Shown here: positions 7,619 to 17,846 of the stretch, one piece after another
Layout of the letters: the number at the start of each line of letters is the position of its first letter
How positions within the stretch are numbered: position 1 is the first letter of the stretch
Assembly (NCBI GenBank): GCA_026706025.1
Contig: JAPOZO010000063.1
Coordinates: 1-64,000 of the forward strand
DNA: 64,000 nucleotides
Source: Candidatus Poribacteria bacterium
GTDB lineage: Bacteria; Poribacteria; WGA-4E; WGA-3G
Direction of reading: 5' to 3'
The notes under the pieces: model-generated
The model's input: the letters and a program-made list of their open reading frames with translations, nothing else
What the model was told of the DNA's origin: nothing
Databases searched by the model: none
Translations under genes and position numbers: made by a program

Positions 7619-8746
7619 TCAATTACTTTCTTCTCTTTTCCACCGTTCAAGCGGGTGTTCGCGTGGTGTGAGTGGCATAGGCACCCGAGCCTGCTGACGA
7701 TGTGATTCCCACGTCGCATGGATCATTTCGAGGCAATCCCGACCGTCCCTGCCGCTGGCGAATGGATCCCGGTCCTCCTCAATCGCTTCAATCAGGTCGC
7801 GTAGCATGAGGCGTTGCAATAACAACCGTATTGATGCCTTGTCTCGTGGGTTACCTTGCTCGTCAAGGTCCTCAGCGGGTAGATGTACCGGTTCCCACGC
7901 TTCTGCGGGGGTCTTATGTTGTCCTTTGTGAATAAACATCGTTGTACCGACGCTCTCTCGGATAGCAATTCTGCCCTCGGTACCGATGATGTCAATACCG
8001 TAAGCGTTATCGTTTGTCTGGGGTTGTGCGAGGAACTGCACATCGGCATGGATGCCATTCTTAAAGCGGAAAGCAGCGTGTCCCCGTTCTCCAAGCACAA
8101 GTCCTGCATCCCGGTCATGTGGATGGACCTCTTGGGTATGTTTGATGTCATCAACGGTTGATTCGCGTCCATCCATCTGCACGAGGTGCGCATGCGTCCA
8201 CTCGACATCGCCGGCAAAGAGACGCAACCAATCATAAAGGTGCGTGCCCATCTCCATCAGCGAGTTGCCTACCTTGCGTCCGCCTTTATCCGTTGCCTTC
8301 AGCAGCACAACATCCCCGATTTCGCCTTTTTCGATCAACGAAAGCACGTGACGATTGTAAGGGCTGGCACGCTTGATGTGGTTAATGGCAAACTTGACGT
8401 GATACTCGTCACAGGTTTCAACCATTTCGTCGGCTTCAATCAGGTTGAGAGCAGTCGGCTTCTCACAGAAAACATGGATACCGCGCTGTGCCGCTGCTAT
8501 TGTTGGCGGGTGGTGCATCGGTGCCTGCGTTGGAACGATCACAATATCGGGCTGTTGTTCGTCAAGCATCTTTTCGTAGTCGTTATAGATGGCATTGACC
8601 CCGAACCGCTCACCCCATGCTTCCGCACGTTCTGGGTTGATTTCCGCCCCAGCGACGAGTTCGCAGTTTGCCTCTAACTGCACTGCCTCGGCATGTGCTC
8701 CACCCATGCCGCCCAAGCCGATAATTGCTATACGATAGTTGTTCAT
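7619..8746 (-). CDS. Gfo/Idh/MocA-family oxidoreductase (375 aa)
   Basis: NAD(P)-dependent dehydrogenase. The Rossmann motif IAIIGLGGMGGAHAE lies at the N-terminus, the conserved CEKPTALN (catalytic Lys in EKP) near residue 95, and a C-terminal alpha/beta domain contains the HLYDWLRLF helix and a FKNGIHADVQF sheet. Members act on cyclic sugars, inositols or derivatives; the substrate is not deducible. First gene of a minus-strand cluster with the O-methyltransferase and the DUF3137-like gene. Start ATG with GGAG 6 nt upstream. Confidence 0.9.
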   Translation of the reverse strand: MNNYRIAIIGLGGMGGAHAEAVQLEANCELVAGAEINPERAEAWGERFGVNAIYNDYEKMLDEQQPDIVIVPTQAPMHHPPTIAAAQRGIHVFCEKPTALNLIEADEMVETCDEYHVKFAINHIKRASPYNRHVLSLIEKGEIGDVVLLKATDKGGRKVGNSLMEMGTHLYDWLRLFAGDVEWTHAHLVQMDGRESTVDDIKHTQEVHPHDRDAGLVLGERGHAAFRFKNGIHADVQFLAQPQTNDNAYGIDIIGTEGRIAIRESVGTTMFIHKGQHKTPAEAWEPVHLPAEDLDEQGNPRDKASIRLLLQRLMLRDLIEAIEEDRDPFASGRDGRDCLEMIHATWESHRQQARVPMPLTPREHPLERWKREESN

Positions 8747-8971
8747 GCGTATCTCCGAAGTTTGCGAAAAAAGTGTGCTGGTTTATACCTATCATAGCAA
8801 CTTCAAAGTCAGAGTGCAACAAAAAAGTTGAAGAAAATGCTGTAGATATAGTTGAATAAAGAGGGAATTGATTATCACGATACCGAAGCAAAATTTGAAC
8901 CCCAAAATCCAACCCCAAGACGAACCTAATAAGTGAACCAACGACCCATTTGATGAATAGGAAATAAACAG

Positions 8972-11900
8972 ATGACAAAAGAACGAATTCAGATTTTAGT
9001 TGATACTTCACGCGATACCGGTTGGTCAAACGGATTGATACGAATTGAACCGGACAACATCTATCAAACTACTAACAACCGAGAGTATCTCAGTGAAGCA
9101 GTGCTAAAAAATTATGATGTACTGACAATTTGCAACAGCACCGCGCTAAAATACACCAATGCAGAACTCCAATTGATCCACGAGTTTGTGGAAAATGGTG
9201 GCGGGCTGTTTTTATCCGCCAGCACAAGCCGGTTCGAGCGAGATGTCCGTGAGCCGATCTCGGAATTAGGGATTAATCAGGTTGCCTCTCTTTTCGGTGC
9301 ACAATTTCTCCCATTACCCGAAGGACAAGGCGAAATGGATACCGACGCGAATCCTTTGCGCGGCTATGCAAAGAAAGACCTCTGCTTCACTAACCACGAA
9401 ATTACCGATGGATTGGGAATTGACGACCTGGGTCTCACGTATTGCGGTATCCTTGATATCCCTGCGGAGGGTGGCGTTTTCCTTGAACACTGCGAGACGA
9501 AAGAACCTGTTGGGGCATGTCTCGATTTTGGATCAGGACGCGTCCTGTTAATCAACACACAACTCTTTCAATGGGAAAACCACCCTGTATCTGGGCGATT
9601 CATCGATTGGTTGGGAACCAACCGCGAAGAAACACCCCAGCAAAAACCTTCTTTGACAATGGATACACAGACGATTCCCGATGAAATTCCGATCGACGAA
9701 CAGGTCAGAGAGGACGGCAAGATCAAGGTTTTCTATACGCGCTTCGTCGAGGACCGTGTGGATACGTGTATGGCATTTGCTAAAAAACTGGCGGAGGAGA
9801 TGCTCTCAAAATTCCCTGACAGTGAGAAAATTGATTGGAAAATCGATTTAATTCCGTCGTGTGTTCATAAATACGGCTCCAATTGGGAGGATTCGGTCAT
9901 GACAATCGGGGCATGTGTCAACCCTGCAAGACTTGCCTATTCGCTCGGTGTTGAGGCGAGTGGGTTGCTCGCTGAGAAAACGCCGTTTGGGAAGGCATCG
10001 GATGTTCTTTTTGACGGCTACCAATTCTTCTTTGGTATCTGGGCAATGAAATTGCTCGGATTTGAGCGAGAAGCGGCGATGATGGTCGCCGAAGCCGAGC
10101 GGCAATTTCATGAAAATGCTGACGAGAAGCTGGTTGATGTCGCTAAGATTTACGAACAACGCTCTCGCAAGCCGATTTGGATACTGAAGGTACTCCTTGA
10201 GAAATATGGAGACGAGCTGTTTGTCCGACTCACTGAGGTATTCTCCGAAAAGGATAGCGACACAGAAGAGAATATGCCCCACCCAACCTTCTCACGGGTG
10301 AATCGACAGATCTACTACCTCAGCCGAGCAGTCGGTGAAGACCTATTTCCATGGTTTGAAGAGAATGGTACGACCGTCCATCCGCTTCCATTGTTACCGA
10401 ATGACAGCGACGAATTTGCGGCGGAGATTCGTGGATACCTCAACACAATAATTCGTGACACAAGCATAGATACAAGCGACAGGATCGATGCAATTGATAG
10501 CCTTCTTGAAATCACTGACGACGCTGAGCATCAGATTTCGGCGTGTAGGGACGAGGCAACCTCGCCCCTACACACGGCGGACAGATATGAACGACTGATT
10601 GCAGCGGCGAAACTGATCAGGAGCTGCGATGACCGAGCGGTGAAAGTGCTTGAAGCACTAACAGTTGAAACGGGAGATGATGGACTTGTGGCGATGACGG
10701 TTCTGATGTTGGTTCATAATAGTCGAGGTGGCGAAATCGCGGATCGGCTCGCGGAGATTGCGCCGCATCATGATCACAGATACCAACTTGAAACTGGATA
10801 CCTACTTGCCAAAATTGGGCATCCAGCCGCCGAAGCGTTCTCATACAAAAAACTCACAGACGAAAATGGAACACGTCTTTTAACAATGGATGTCAAACGC
10901 AATGCGGAATTATATCACTATCCGATCATTGCAGACGATCGCGTTGCCATTTGCAATGTAATTCTCCATACACACCATTTCCCTCACAACACGCACGCTC
11001 CAGGTACTTATGTGAGTTGGGTGCATACCACGCCAAAGTATCGCCGAAAGGGAATCGCGCGGCGGGCATTCGGTGCGTCGATGTCGCATGAACTCGTTCG
11101 CCGGTACTCTTGTATCTCTCTTCACACCGGTACAGATAATAACGCCCATGGCATGTACAGGAATTTTGGGTTCGTTGATGGGTTATTAGGGCGACAATTC
11201 ACCAAAGCGTTGCGGGACGAACAGACAAAGGTCGTTGAGGACTTAGTCGTCCGTCCCTATAGACATGGGGATGAAGTTGCGATGGCAAGCGTGTGCAACG
11301 CATTTTATGTGGACCAGGTAGCCCTTAGACCGAGACATGCCGAGAGGCGTAGAACGACAGAAACTCGGTTGATTTATCTCGCAGAGAAGGATAGAGAACT
11401 GTTTGGGTATGTGCAAGCGCAGTGTTTTGAGAAGGAAAAGAATGTCTCAATCACCGAATTCTGTCTTAAAACCCAACCACCTGAAGATTCCAAACACCCG
11501 GAAGGTTTCCTTGAGGATGTCGGTGCAGCGATGCTCTGCGCGTTACATAACGAATTGGTGAAACGTGAATATAAAAAAATAAAATGGGGATTTGAAGGAG
11601 AGGCGGAAAACAGTTATGCGAGAATGCTGTTCCACAATTTTGGGTACACGTCGGAAGATGCAGGTTGGGTATGGATGTTCAAGATCGTTAATTTGCCGAT
11701 GCTACTTGGCGAACTTTCCCCACTACTTTTGAAGCGACTGAATGAGAGCGATGATTACAAAGGTTGGCAAGGGACAATCAGCATCAAAGGTTCGGAACAT
11801 CGGGCAAGTCTTATTATCAAAGATGGTGAAATTCGCGTATCAGAAGAGGTCTCAGAGGCGACTGGAATTTGTCTTTCTACGGACGATGACACGATCACCC

Positions 11901-12025
11901 GGTTCATTTTGGGGGTCATTACACCCTATGGAGCATATCTACAGAATCAATTACACATTGCCCCGACAGTCAACAGTTCGGTAACCCGTTTGTTAGGGAC
12001 GCTGTTCCCTTCACACCAGCGATAG
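8972..12025 (+). CDS. Large multidomain protein: amidotransferase-like domain + Eis-like acetyltransferase (1017 aa)
   Basis: The N-terminus (1-225) resembles ThuA/class-I amidotransferase-like folds (LKNYDVLTICNS, VENGGGLFLSAST). The middle (about 240-640) is helical with no catalytic motif that I recognise, and includes a HEAT-like stretch around 500-620. The C-terminal third follows the Eis plan. A GNAT domain carries the acetyl-CoA motif YRRKGIARRAF (about 690) and the HTGTDNNAHGMYRNFGF strand-helix. A second GNAT-like domain spans about 750-905, and a sterol-carrier-like domain about 915-1017. Eis proteins N-acetylate amines of aminoglycosides or peptides; the target here is unknown. A palindromic repeat is embedded in frame at 10543-10573. 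Stands alone on the plus strand; SD AGGAAA. Confidence 0.7.
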   Translation: MTKERIQILVDTSRDTGWSNGLIRIEPDNIYQTTNNREYLSEAVLKNYDVLTICNSTALKYTNAELQLIHEFVENGGGLFLSASTSRFERDVREPISELGINQVASLFGAQFLPLPEGQGEMDTDANPLRGYAKKDLCFTNHEITDGLGIDDLGLTYCGILDIPAEGGVFLEHCETKEPVGACLDFGSGRVLLINTQLFQWENHPVSGRFIDWLGTNREETPQQKPSLTMDTQTIPDEIPIDEQVREDGKIKVFYTRFVEDRVDTCMAFAKKLAEEMLSKFPDSEKIDWKIDLIPSCVHKYGSNWEDSVMTIGACVNPARLAYSLGVEASGLLAEKTPFGKASDVLFDGYQFFFGIWAMKLLGFEREAAMMVAEAERQFHENADEKLVDVAKIYEQRSRKPIWILKVLLEKYGDELFVRLTEVFSEKDSDTEENMPHPTFSRVNRQIYYLSRAVGEDLFPWFEENGTTVHPLPLLPNDSDEFAAEIRGYLNTIIRDTSIDTSDRIDAIDSLLEITDDAEHQISACRDEATSPLHTADRYERLIAAAKLIRSCDDRAVKVLEALTVETGDDGLVAMTVLMLVHNSRGGEIADRLAEIAPHHDHRYQLETGYLLAKIGHPAAEAFSYKKLTDENGTRLLTMDVKRNAELYHYPIIADDRVAICNVILHTHHFPHNTHAPGTYVSWVHTTPKYRRKGIARRAFGASMSHELVRRYSCISLHTGTDNNAHGMYRNFGFVDGLLGRQFTKALRDEQTKVVEDLVVRPYRHGDEVAMASVCNAFYVDQVALRPRHAERRRTTETRLIYLAEKDRELFGYVQAQCFEKEKNVSITEFCLKTQPPEDSKHPEGFLEDVGAAMLCALHNELVKREYKKIKWGFEGEAENSYARMLFHNFGYTSEDAGWVWMFKIVNLPMLLGELSPLLLKRLNESDDYKGWQGTISIKGSEHRASLIIKDGEIRVSEEVSEATGICLSTDDDTITRFILGVITPYGAYLQNQLHIAPTVNSSVTRLLGTLFPSHQR
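10543..10573. repeat. Palindromic REP-like repeat inside a coding region
   Basis: GTGTAGGGACGAGG (10543-10556) and CCTCGCCCCTACAC (10560-10573) pair with one mismatch around a 3-nt loop. The element is read in frame as about CRDEATSPLHT, at a linker near residue 525 of the Eis-like protein. Confidence 0.8.
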
Positions 12026-12042
12026 CAATCAGCCGATTGTCA

Positions 12043-15000
12043 TTAGAAACCCATCATGGCTCGAACAAACGTTGTATTACTTGTTTTCCGTTGAAATAGA
12101 TTCGTAGTTCTCCGGTGACCTGAAAGAATGATGATATAGAAGCCGAGCCAACTGCCCCTGCTGATGATTTGCGTTTCAAAAATACGGGTTCGCAAGTCAG
12201 AACGGTACAGGTTTGGCACGCGAGTGTCCGCTGGGAAGGTTTGTAGGTAGTTCCTGAAGTTTTTATCCCGATTCGTAAATTTCCGATACTGGAATCCGCC
12301 AATGATACTTAACCGCTGCGTAAACTGATAATCGAGACGGACACCGAGAATATCCTCTCGACTTCGACGATTGAATCGCAAATATTCAATCGGTTGATCG
12401 TCGGTTGGCAGGAACAGGTCTGGGTTGAGTGTTTTTAGAATTTCTTCGGCAGTTCGATCAAAAGCGCGGTCCCAGACGTACTTAACCATAGGTGTCAGCG
12501 TTAAATCTTCAGCAATTTTGTTGACATACGGGAGTTTTACAAGCGGAATCTTGTATCTCGCCTTCAGAATAGTGAGCTGATTACGGATGTTCCGTTTGGG
12601 GTAACGGCGTTTTTTCCAATTCGCAGCGTTATAGATTAAACCGGTGTCAGTCGGGTCAAGTGCGTTAATTCCGTGATCGGGATAGAAGGGATAAATACGT
12701 CCAGGATTGTCAGCGCGGACCTGTTCAATTGGCACCATAAAGTCAACGCGTTCATCAGGTTTAAAGTTTTCTGATGCCGGATCGTATTCAACATCCTTGA
12801 AAAGTGCCTTTTCTGCATCTTGTTCAAACTGTTTTTGCATGAGAAGGAACAATTTGGCTTCAAGGGTCAAGTTTGATACTGCGGTATAGATGCATTGAAG
12901 GGTTGTTGTATTCACCCGTGCGTTGTAAAAATCAAGTTCGTCATTAATGTGGATTGGCTCCAATTCTCCAACAGGCAAAACAATTGTGTAATCCGGAATA
13001 TCATCCTGCGCGCGTACGAATCGATTTTGGAAATCAAAGCTGCCAAAATCGGGGATGTCGCGTTTGTACGTGACATGTATGTATTTGGCGTTATTTTTAC
13101 GCCGACTTGAAATTTCGCTTTCGTTTAACCAACCCATTTGGACAGTCAGGTTATCAAGCAGATTATATTTCGCTTTAAGGTGATACCCCTGGCGGTCTAT
13201 CCCGTATTCATATTCCGGTTCAAAGTCATCCTCAATGGTATCAATGGTACCGTTATTGTTTAGATCAATAGGGTTGGTAAACACAGGCGGGTCAGCATCA
13301 AAGATGAGAAAATCTTCTTGATAGTCTAATATCCCGTTCTGATCTCGGTCATCAGCGTGTGGAATTACGCTATTGAAATTAATGCTATCGGGCAAGTCAT
13401 TGTCATCATCGTCATCCTCAACCAGCGTATAATTGATTGCGTCCCACGGAATTTGCTCTTCCGGGAGTTCGTCTTCTACCAAAGGCACACCCGGTCGCCT
13501 TTCAAGCGTATAAATTTGCCCGCGGTTCGGATGTGCCCCGAAATTCAGATAGTTAGTTGTATAGCCTGGATCAATATGATACAAGACCGCCTCTAAGTGG
13601 AGTTTGCCAAAGCGAGACTTAAGTTGAACGAACCATGCCGTTTCTCTACCGAGTTTTCCGTCGCCATTTTCATCTGTTCCGTCCCCGCCTAAAAAAGCTT
13701 CAAAACGTTCGCCTTCAGTTTCCGAGTAAGTGGGGATACCATTTGCATCTACTGGGAGACCGCTGAGAAAATCAATAAAGACCCCTGTTTCTTCCTCACC
13801 ATCTGGACCTTGAATAGTCGTTTGGGTTCGACTGAACCCTATTTTATCTTTCGGAATAGTCGGGTACTGCTTGTATTTACCATTAATAGAGTAGTGTGCC
13901 CTGACGAAAACATTGCTGACAGTTCCTTCAAGGTCAAGTCCATAGAGCGTTGCTGCCCGGGCGGCACCATAGCGATATCGGACTTTCCGAGGTCTCCCTT
14001 CCCGTTTCCATTGCGTCGGATTATCTACAAGTTTTTTCCTGTTTTTGATATAATCCGGCGATTGCCCGTAATTCCCCGGTGCCTGAATTATGTCGCGATA
14101 CGGCATCTGAATGCGCCCATCCGTGGTTTTAATCCATTCTTGAAGGTCAGGACTTTCCTCTGCTCTATTCGCTTCACTAAAACCGATAACCGCGATATTA
14201 TAATCGCCTGCAACCACCATGTCAAATACAACGGATTTGATTGTTCGCGGGTCAATGTTAATCTTATCGTCAGTCAGGTTAAGATCGTACTTCATTTTAT
14301 TGAAACCATTGACAATTTTCCACTTTCCGTCAACGGAATCGCGTATTTCAGAAGTCCCTCCGGCGTGATCAACCGGAACAAGTTCGTCAGCGAAAACCTC
14401 GAATCGGTGCGTCATCTCAGGTAGAAGGGCGGGTTCAACGCCTTTCACTATAGCTGCAAAGGATAATTTTTCAAATCCTTGTGTAACAATTGTAATCTTC
14501 ATGCTTTTGAAAGCTGCACCGACACCGGCTTGGATATGATCGTTATGTCTGTCCGGATCATAAGCACGAAAATCTGTGAACGCCCGCGTGTGATTGTCTT
14601 CAGGCGAGTCATCACGGAAGACAACGGATATTCTTTCAAGCGGTGTATTTGCGACAGTCCCCATTAGCGAACTTATCAAACGTTCTGGATGTTCTTTATG
14701 TAAATTTACATAGGTAAATCCGACGCGGAACATTTCGCCTAAAAGTCCTTGTCCACGAAAACCGATGAGGCGGGCGTTTTCTATGTTCCTGACACCGCTT
14801 GATTGGTTCAAGCCGTTTCGGCGTCCAAGATCCCCTGCGAGTCTTTGCACTAAGGTATCATCTGTTAGTTTAATAGGATTAGAAATACGTGAGTGGATGA
14901 GGCTAAAGAGATGGTGTTCTTGGGCAAAAGAGATGTCCCACCGAAGCCCATCAAATTCAGTTTTGTATAGAATATATCGGTTTGGAAACAGAGTAGCGGG

Positions 15001-15396
15001 TTTGAAACGCATGTGATCGCCAATAGCAAACTCCGTATGTCTACCGAGAAAAGTTTCCTCAACCAAAATGGTCCGGTCTAATTGCGTCGTGAAACGAAGG
15101 CTATCGAGTTGTCCGCCCCACCCAACCACTAATTTACCGTTCTGATCAAATTCTTTCTGATCAGTATACGTATTAAGTTCATTGCCTTCCACGATCTCTT
15201 TACCGTAGAGGTCGTAGAAAAATTGCGGTTCTTCTTCCAATTGAAATCTGTTTGAGAACTTAGCTTCGCTCTCAATGGCAGGCAAGAGCGGTTGGTAGGG
15301 TCCGAGACTGTCCGCGCCACAACTATAGAAGACAGATGTGCTCAGGGCGCAAGCCGCTACAAGCATAAAATTAATCGCTCGTTTTAACTTATCCAT
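12043..15396 (-). CDS. Large outer-membrane beta-barrel-like lipoprotein with EF-type Ca-binding loops (1117 aa)
   Basis: The N-terminus has a signal with a lipobox-like VFYSC (Cys about 26). The body is long and rich in alternating-polarity strands ending in aromatic residues, as in outer-membrane barrels. Near residues 670-720 are Asp/Asn-rich loops (DDRDQNGILDYQED, DLNNNGTIDTIEDD) of the dockerin/thrombospondin-3 type, then EYGIDRQGYHLKAKYN. The protein at 38329-40281 has the same loop block and strand pattern and is a shorter paralogue. It is the last gene of a likely operon with the WD40 and propeller genes upstream, suggesting a joint role at the cell surface. Start ATG with AAGGAGG. 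Role unknown. Confidence 0.65.
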   Translation of the reverse strand: MDKLKRAINFMLVAACALSTSVFYSCGADSLGPYQPLLPAIESEAKFSNRFQLEEEPQFFYDLYGKEIVEGNELNTYTDQKEFDQNGKLVVGWGGQLDSLRFTTQLDRTILVEETFLGRHTEFAIGDHMRFKPATLFPNRYILYKTEFDGLRWDISFAQEHHLFSLIHSRISNPIKLTDDTLVQRLAGDLGRRNGLNQSSGVRNIENARLIGFRGQGLLGEMFRVGFTYVNLHKEHPERLISSLMGTVANTPLERISVVFRDDSPEDNHTRAFTDFRAYDPDRHNDHIQAGVGAAFKSMKITIVTQGFEKLSFAAIVKGVEPALLPEMTHRFEVFADELVPVDHAGGTSEIRDSVDGKWKIVNGFNKMKYDLNLTDDKINIDPRTIKSVVFDMVVAGDYNIAVIGFSEANRAEESPDLQEWIKTTDGRIQMPYRDIIQAPGNYGQSPDYIKNRKKLVDNPTQWKREGRPRKVRYRYGAARAATLYGLDLEGTVSNVFVRAHYSINGKYKQYPTIPKDKIGFSRTQTTIQGPDGEEETGVFIDFLSGLPVDANGIPTYSETEGERFEAFLGGDGTDENGDGKLGRETAWFVQLKSRFGKLHLEAVLYHIDPGYTTNYLNFGAHPNRGQIYTLERRPGVPLVEDELPEEQIPWDAINYTLVEDDDDDNDLPDSINFNSVIPHADDRDQNGILDYQEDFLIFDADPPVFTNPIDLNNNGTIDTIEDDFEPEYEYGIDRQGYHLKAKYNLLDNLTVQMGWLNESEISSRRKNNAKYIHVTYKRDIPDFGSFDFQNRFVRAQDDIPDYTIVLPVGELEPIHINDELDFYNARVNTTTLQCIYTAVSNLTLEAKLFLLMQKQFEQDAEKALFKDVEYDPASENFKPDERVDFMVPIEQVRADNPGRIYPFYPDHGINALDPTDTGLIYNAANWKKRRYPKRNIRNQLTILKARYKIPLVKLPYVNKIAEDLTLTPMVKYVWDRAFDRTAEEILKTLNPDLFLPTDDQPIEYLRFNRRSREDILGVRLDYQFTQRLSIIGGFQYRKFTNRDKNFRNYLQTFPADTRVPNLYRSDLRTRIFETQIISRGSWLGFYIIILSGHRRTTNLFQRKTSNTTFVRAMMGF

Positions 15397-15464
15397 TGGT
15401 TAAGTCCCTCCTTACGGACGAATTAACTGGAGGCGTTGAAGTTTTTCGTCACCATCAAACCGTC

Positions 15465-17807
15465 TCATTTCTGAATAAGCATTTTACGGGTTGCCGAGAA
15501 ATCGCCTGCGTGAATTGTGTAGAGATAGACACCACTACTCACAGACTCACCGATCTGATTACGTCCGTCCCAATAGACGGCTTGTGCCTGTGAGGAATAA
15601 TCGCCAGCAGGCATTAATCCGAGAGATAAGCGTCGCACCAACTGACCCGTTGAACTGTAAATCTGAATCGTGACATGGCTTTCGTCTGTGAGTTGGAACG
15701 GAATCCATGTTTCTGGGTTGAACGGATTCGGAAAGTTTTGTAGGAGCTGATCCCGTTTTACCGCTCCCAACATAACCACCTGTTTACCTCCTGGCTCAAC
15801 GGCAACAGGCTGCGAAGGTAGCAGTACACTTCCATCCCAGATGCGGATTTGACCGCTTACTGCCTCCGAAAGCAGAATGCCCCCCTCTCGACTGATGTCA
15901 AAATACACTGGAATGGATGGATGCTCAAGCGGTGTGCCTGTCTGCCAGTCCCAGACTTGAGAGTAACCGTCTCGACGGGCAAAGAGATAGCGGCCATCTG
16001 GGCTAAAGTGCACTGGGTGATATCCTCCATCCAAGGTTGTTAGAAGTTGAGGACCGTCTAACAAGAGTTTCCAGATGTGGAGTTCCAAGTCTCCAGATGC
16101 TGCTAACACCGTTGAACCATCTGTGTTAGAAGTAAAGGCAAGCGTTGGCATTGGGCTGTTAAGAAGTTCTGGCACCTGCCATGCATATTGAAAGACGAAA
16201 GTATCACCCTCGCGTTTCCATAATTGAATCCAATCTTGATGGTCTCTCGTTCTGCCGGAAGCAGCGAAATATTCGTCATTTTTGCTGAAGGCGATCTGGT
16301 AATAAATATGTATTGATGCAAGTGGATTTTCTGACTTAATCTGTTGTAGTTTCTCCGGATTTTTGGTGTCCAAAATGGAAAGCCCTTCCCAGTAAGTCAT
16401 CGTTGCAATCCACCTTCCAGAGGCACTAAAGACAATTTCTTCAAGGTTCCCAATAGGCTGGAGAAATTGGATTTCAATATTACCGGTCTGAAGGTTGCGG
16501 ACCTCAACCCAAGGGTCCCTGCCAACAGCGAGTTTCTGACCGTCTGGAGAGATTGCAAGCCCCTCGAAAGTCATACCTTCTGCCGAAATGATACGTTTCA
16601 TCTGCTGGGACGCGACCTCCCATGTCTTAATAAAGTATTCAGAAGTAGAAACTACGGTTTTTCCATCAGGACTCAACCTCACCACATCGTAGAACCGATC
16701 TCTGAGGAAACCAGTCTGCACATTCAAGGGTCGCTTTTCCTCTATATCCCATATTACGACAGCGTCCCAATAGTGCAGAAGCACGATTTTCCCGTTCGGT
16801 GATAGTGTTAACTCTTTTAATTCGCGGAACTCACTGCCAAACGTATCAATCTGCTGCCCCGATTTGACATTCCAGATGCGGACTTGATCATCCCATCCTT
16901 GCCAGGGTCCGGGAGCAGACCGACTCAGTCCAGCGGTCTCAGTCGTAACATACAGGTGTTGACTATCTGGACTGAATACCACATCTGAAATCCTTCCAAC
17001 GCCGCTTTGTGCTTTCCAGAGTAACTGCCTCGATGCCACATCCCACACGTGAACGGAAGCGGGTCCTCTCTCGAACGACGCGATGTATCTGCCATCCGGA
17101 CTGATAGCGACATCTTCAACCCAATTTCCTGTGTGCCCCTCAAAGTGTGTTTCTAACCGGCGCGTCTCAACATTCCAGAGTTCAATATCAGGTCGCATTG
17201 AGGCGACGATTAGATAACGACCATCCGGACTAAAAATCGCAGTTCGATCACGGAGACCGGATGTACACGAGCTGCCGTTGTCGAAGTAATAACACGATTT
17301 CAATGGACGCCGTGCGCCTACCATTCTTTCGAGGTACTCACCAGTCTGCCAATTCCAGAGATGAATTCCATCATTAGATGGGATTGCAAACAGCGGCTCT
17401 GCCGGACTAAATGCCGCGACATCATAGATGCGGAATCCGACTCTCCATTCACTGACTTGCTCGCGGGCCTTAACATTCCAGATACTTACAGTAGCACTCT
17501 TTCCATCATGAGCATGTGTAAAAATTGCTAAATGTGAGGCATCTGGACTCAACACGACATCGCTGAAATACCTGCGTTCGGCGAATTCATCTATAACCGC
17601 GCCGGTATTCGTATCAATAATTTGGATACGTGCTGGAGTAACACGTACAACGGCTTCATTGGAAAGAAAAGCGTGCTGTTCTGGAAAAGGTTGCCCAACC
17701 GTGCCAATCGGTTCAATCGCAAACGCAAGAGAAGAAAAATAGACAAGGCTCATTAGGACAATAGCAGTTTGAAAACTTCGTCTTATAAGAGTACTGTGCG
17801 TTTTCAT
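15465..17807 (-). CDS. Exported WD40-repeat protein with FlgD-type C-terminal sorting tag (780 aa)
   Basis: Start taken at 17807 (MKTHSTLIRR), because GGAGG lies 6 nt upstream; an upstream in-frame ATG lacks such a site. A signal peptide (about 1-32, ending SSLAFA) precedes at least ten WD40-like blades with repeated FSPDGRYL...VWDWQTG segments. The last 95 residues form a FlgD-like Ig module beginning LLQNFPNPFNPETWIPF and ending VYLYTIHAGDFSATRKMLI, known in Por-secretion (T9SS) style tags and in related phyla. It is therefore probably surface-exposed or secreted and used for binding. Upstream gene ends 40 bp away. Confidence 0.85.
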   Translation of the reverse strand: MKTHSTLIRRSFQTAIVLMSLVYFSSLAFAIEPIGTVGQPFPEQHAFLSNEAVVRVTPARIQIIDTNTGAVIDEFAERRYFSDVVLSPDASHLAIFTHAHDGKSATVSIWNVKAREQVSEWRVGFRIYDVAAFSPAEPLFAIPSNDGIHLWNWQTGEYLERMVGARRPLKSCYYFDNGSSCTSGLRDRTAIFSPDGRYLIVASMRPDIELWNVETRRLETHFEGHTGNWVEDVAISPDGRYIASFERGPASVHVWDVASRQLLWKAQSGVGRISDVVFSPDSQHLYVTTETAGLSRSAPGPWQGWDDQVRIWNVKSGQQIDTFGSEFRELKELTLSPNGKIVLLHYWDAVVIWDIEEKRPLNVQTGFLRDRFYDVVRLSPDGKTVVSTSEYFIKTWEVASQQMKRIISAEGMTFEGLAISPDGQKLAVGRDPWVEVRNLQTGNIEIQFLQPIGNLEEIVFSASGRWIATMTYWEGLSILDTKNPEKLQQIKSENPLASIHIYYQIAFSKNDEYFAASGRTRDHQDWIQLWKREGDTFVFQYAWQVPELLNSPMPTLAFTSNTDGSTVLAASGDLELHIWKLLLDGPQLLTTLDGGYHPVHFSPDGRYLFARRDGYSQVWDWQTGTPLEHPSIPVYFDISREGGILLSEAVSGQIRIWDGSVLLPSQPVAVEPGGKQVVMLGAVKRDQLLQNFPNPFNPETWIPFQLTDESHVTIQIYSSTGQLVRRLSLGLMPAGDYSSQAQAVYWDGRNQIGESVSSGVYLYTIHAGDFSATRKMLIQK

Positions 17808-17846
17808 GAGAAACCTCCGAATAGTGCAGTAGTCCGGATAAAACAA

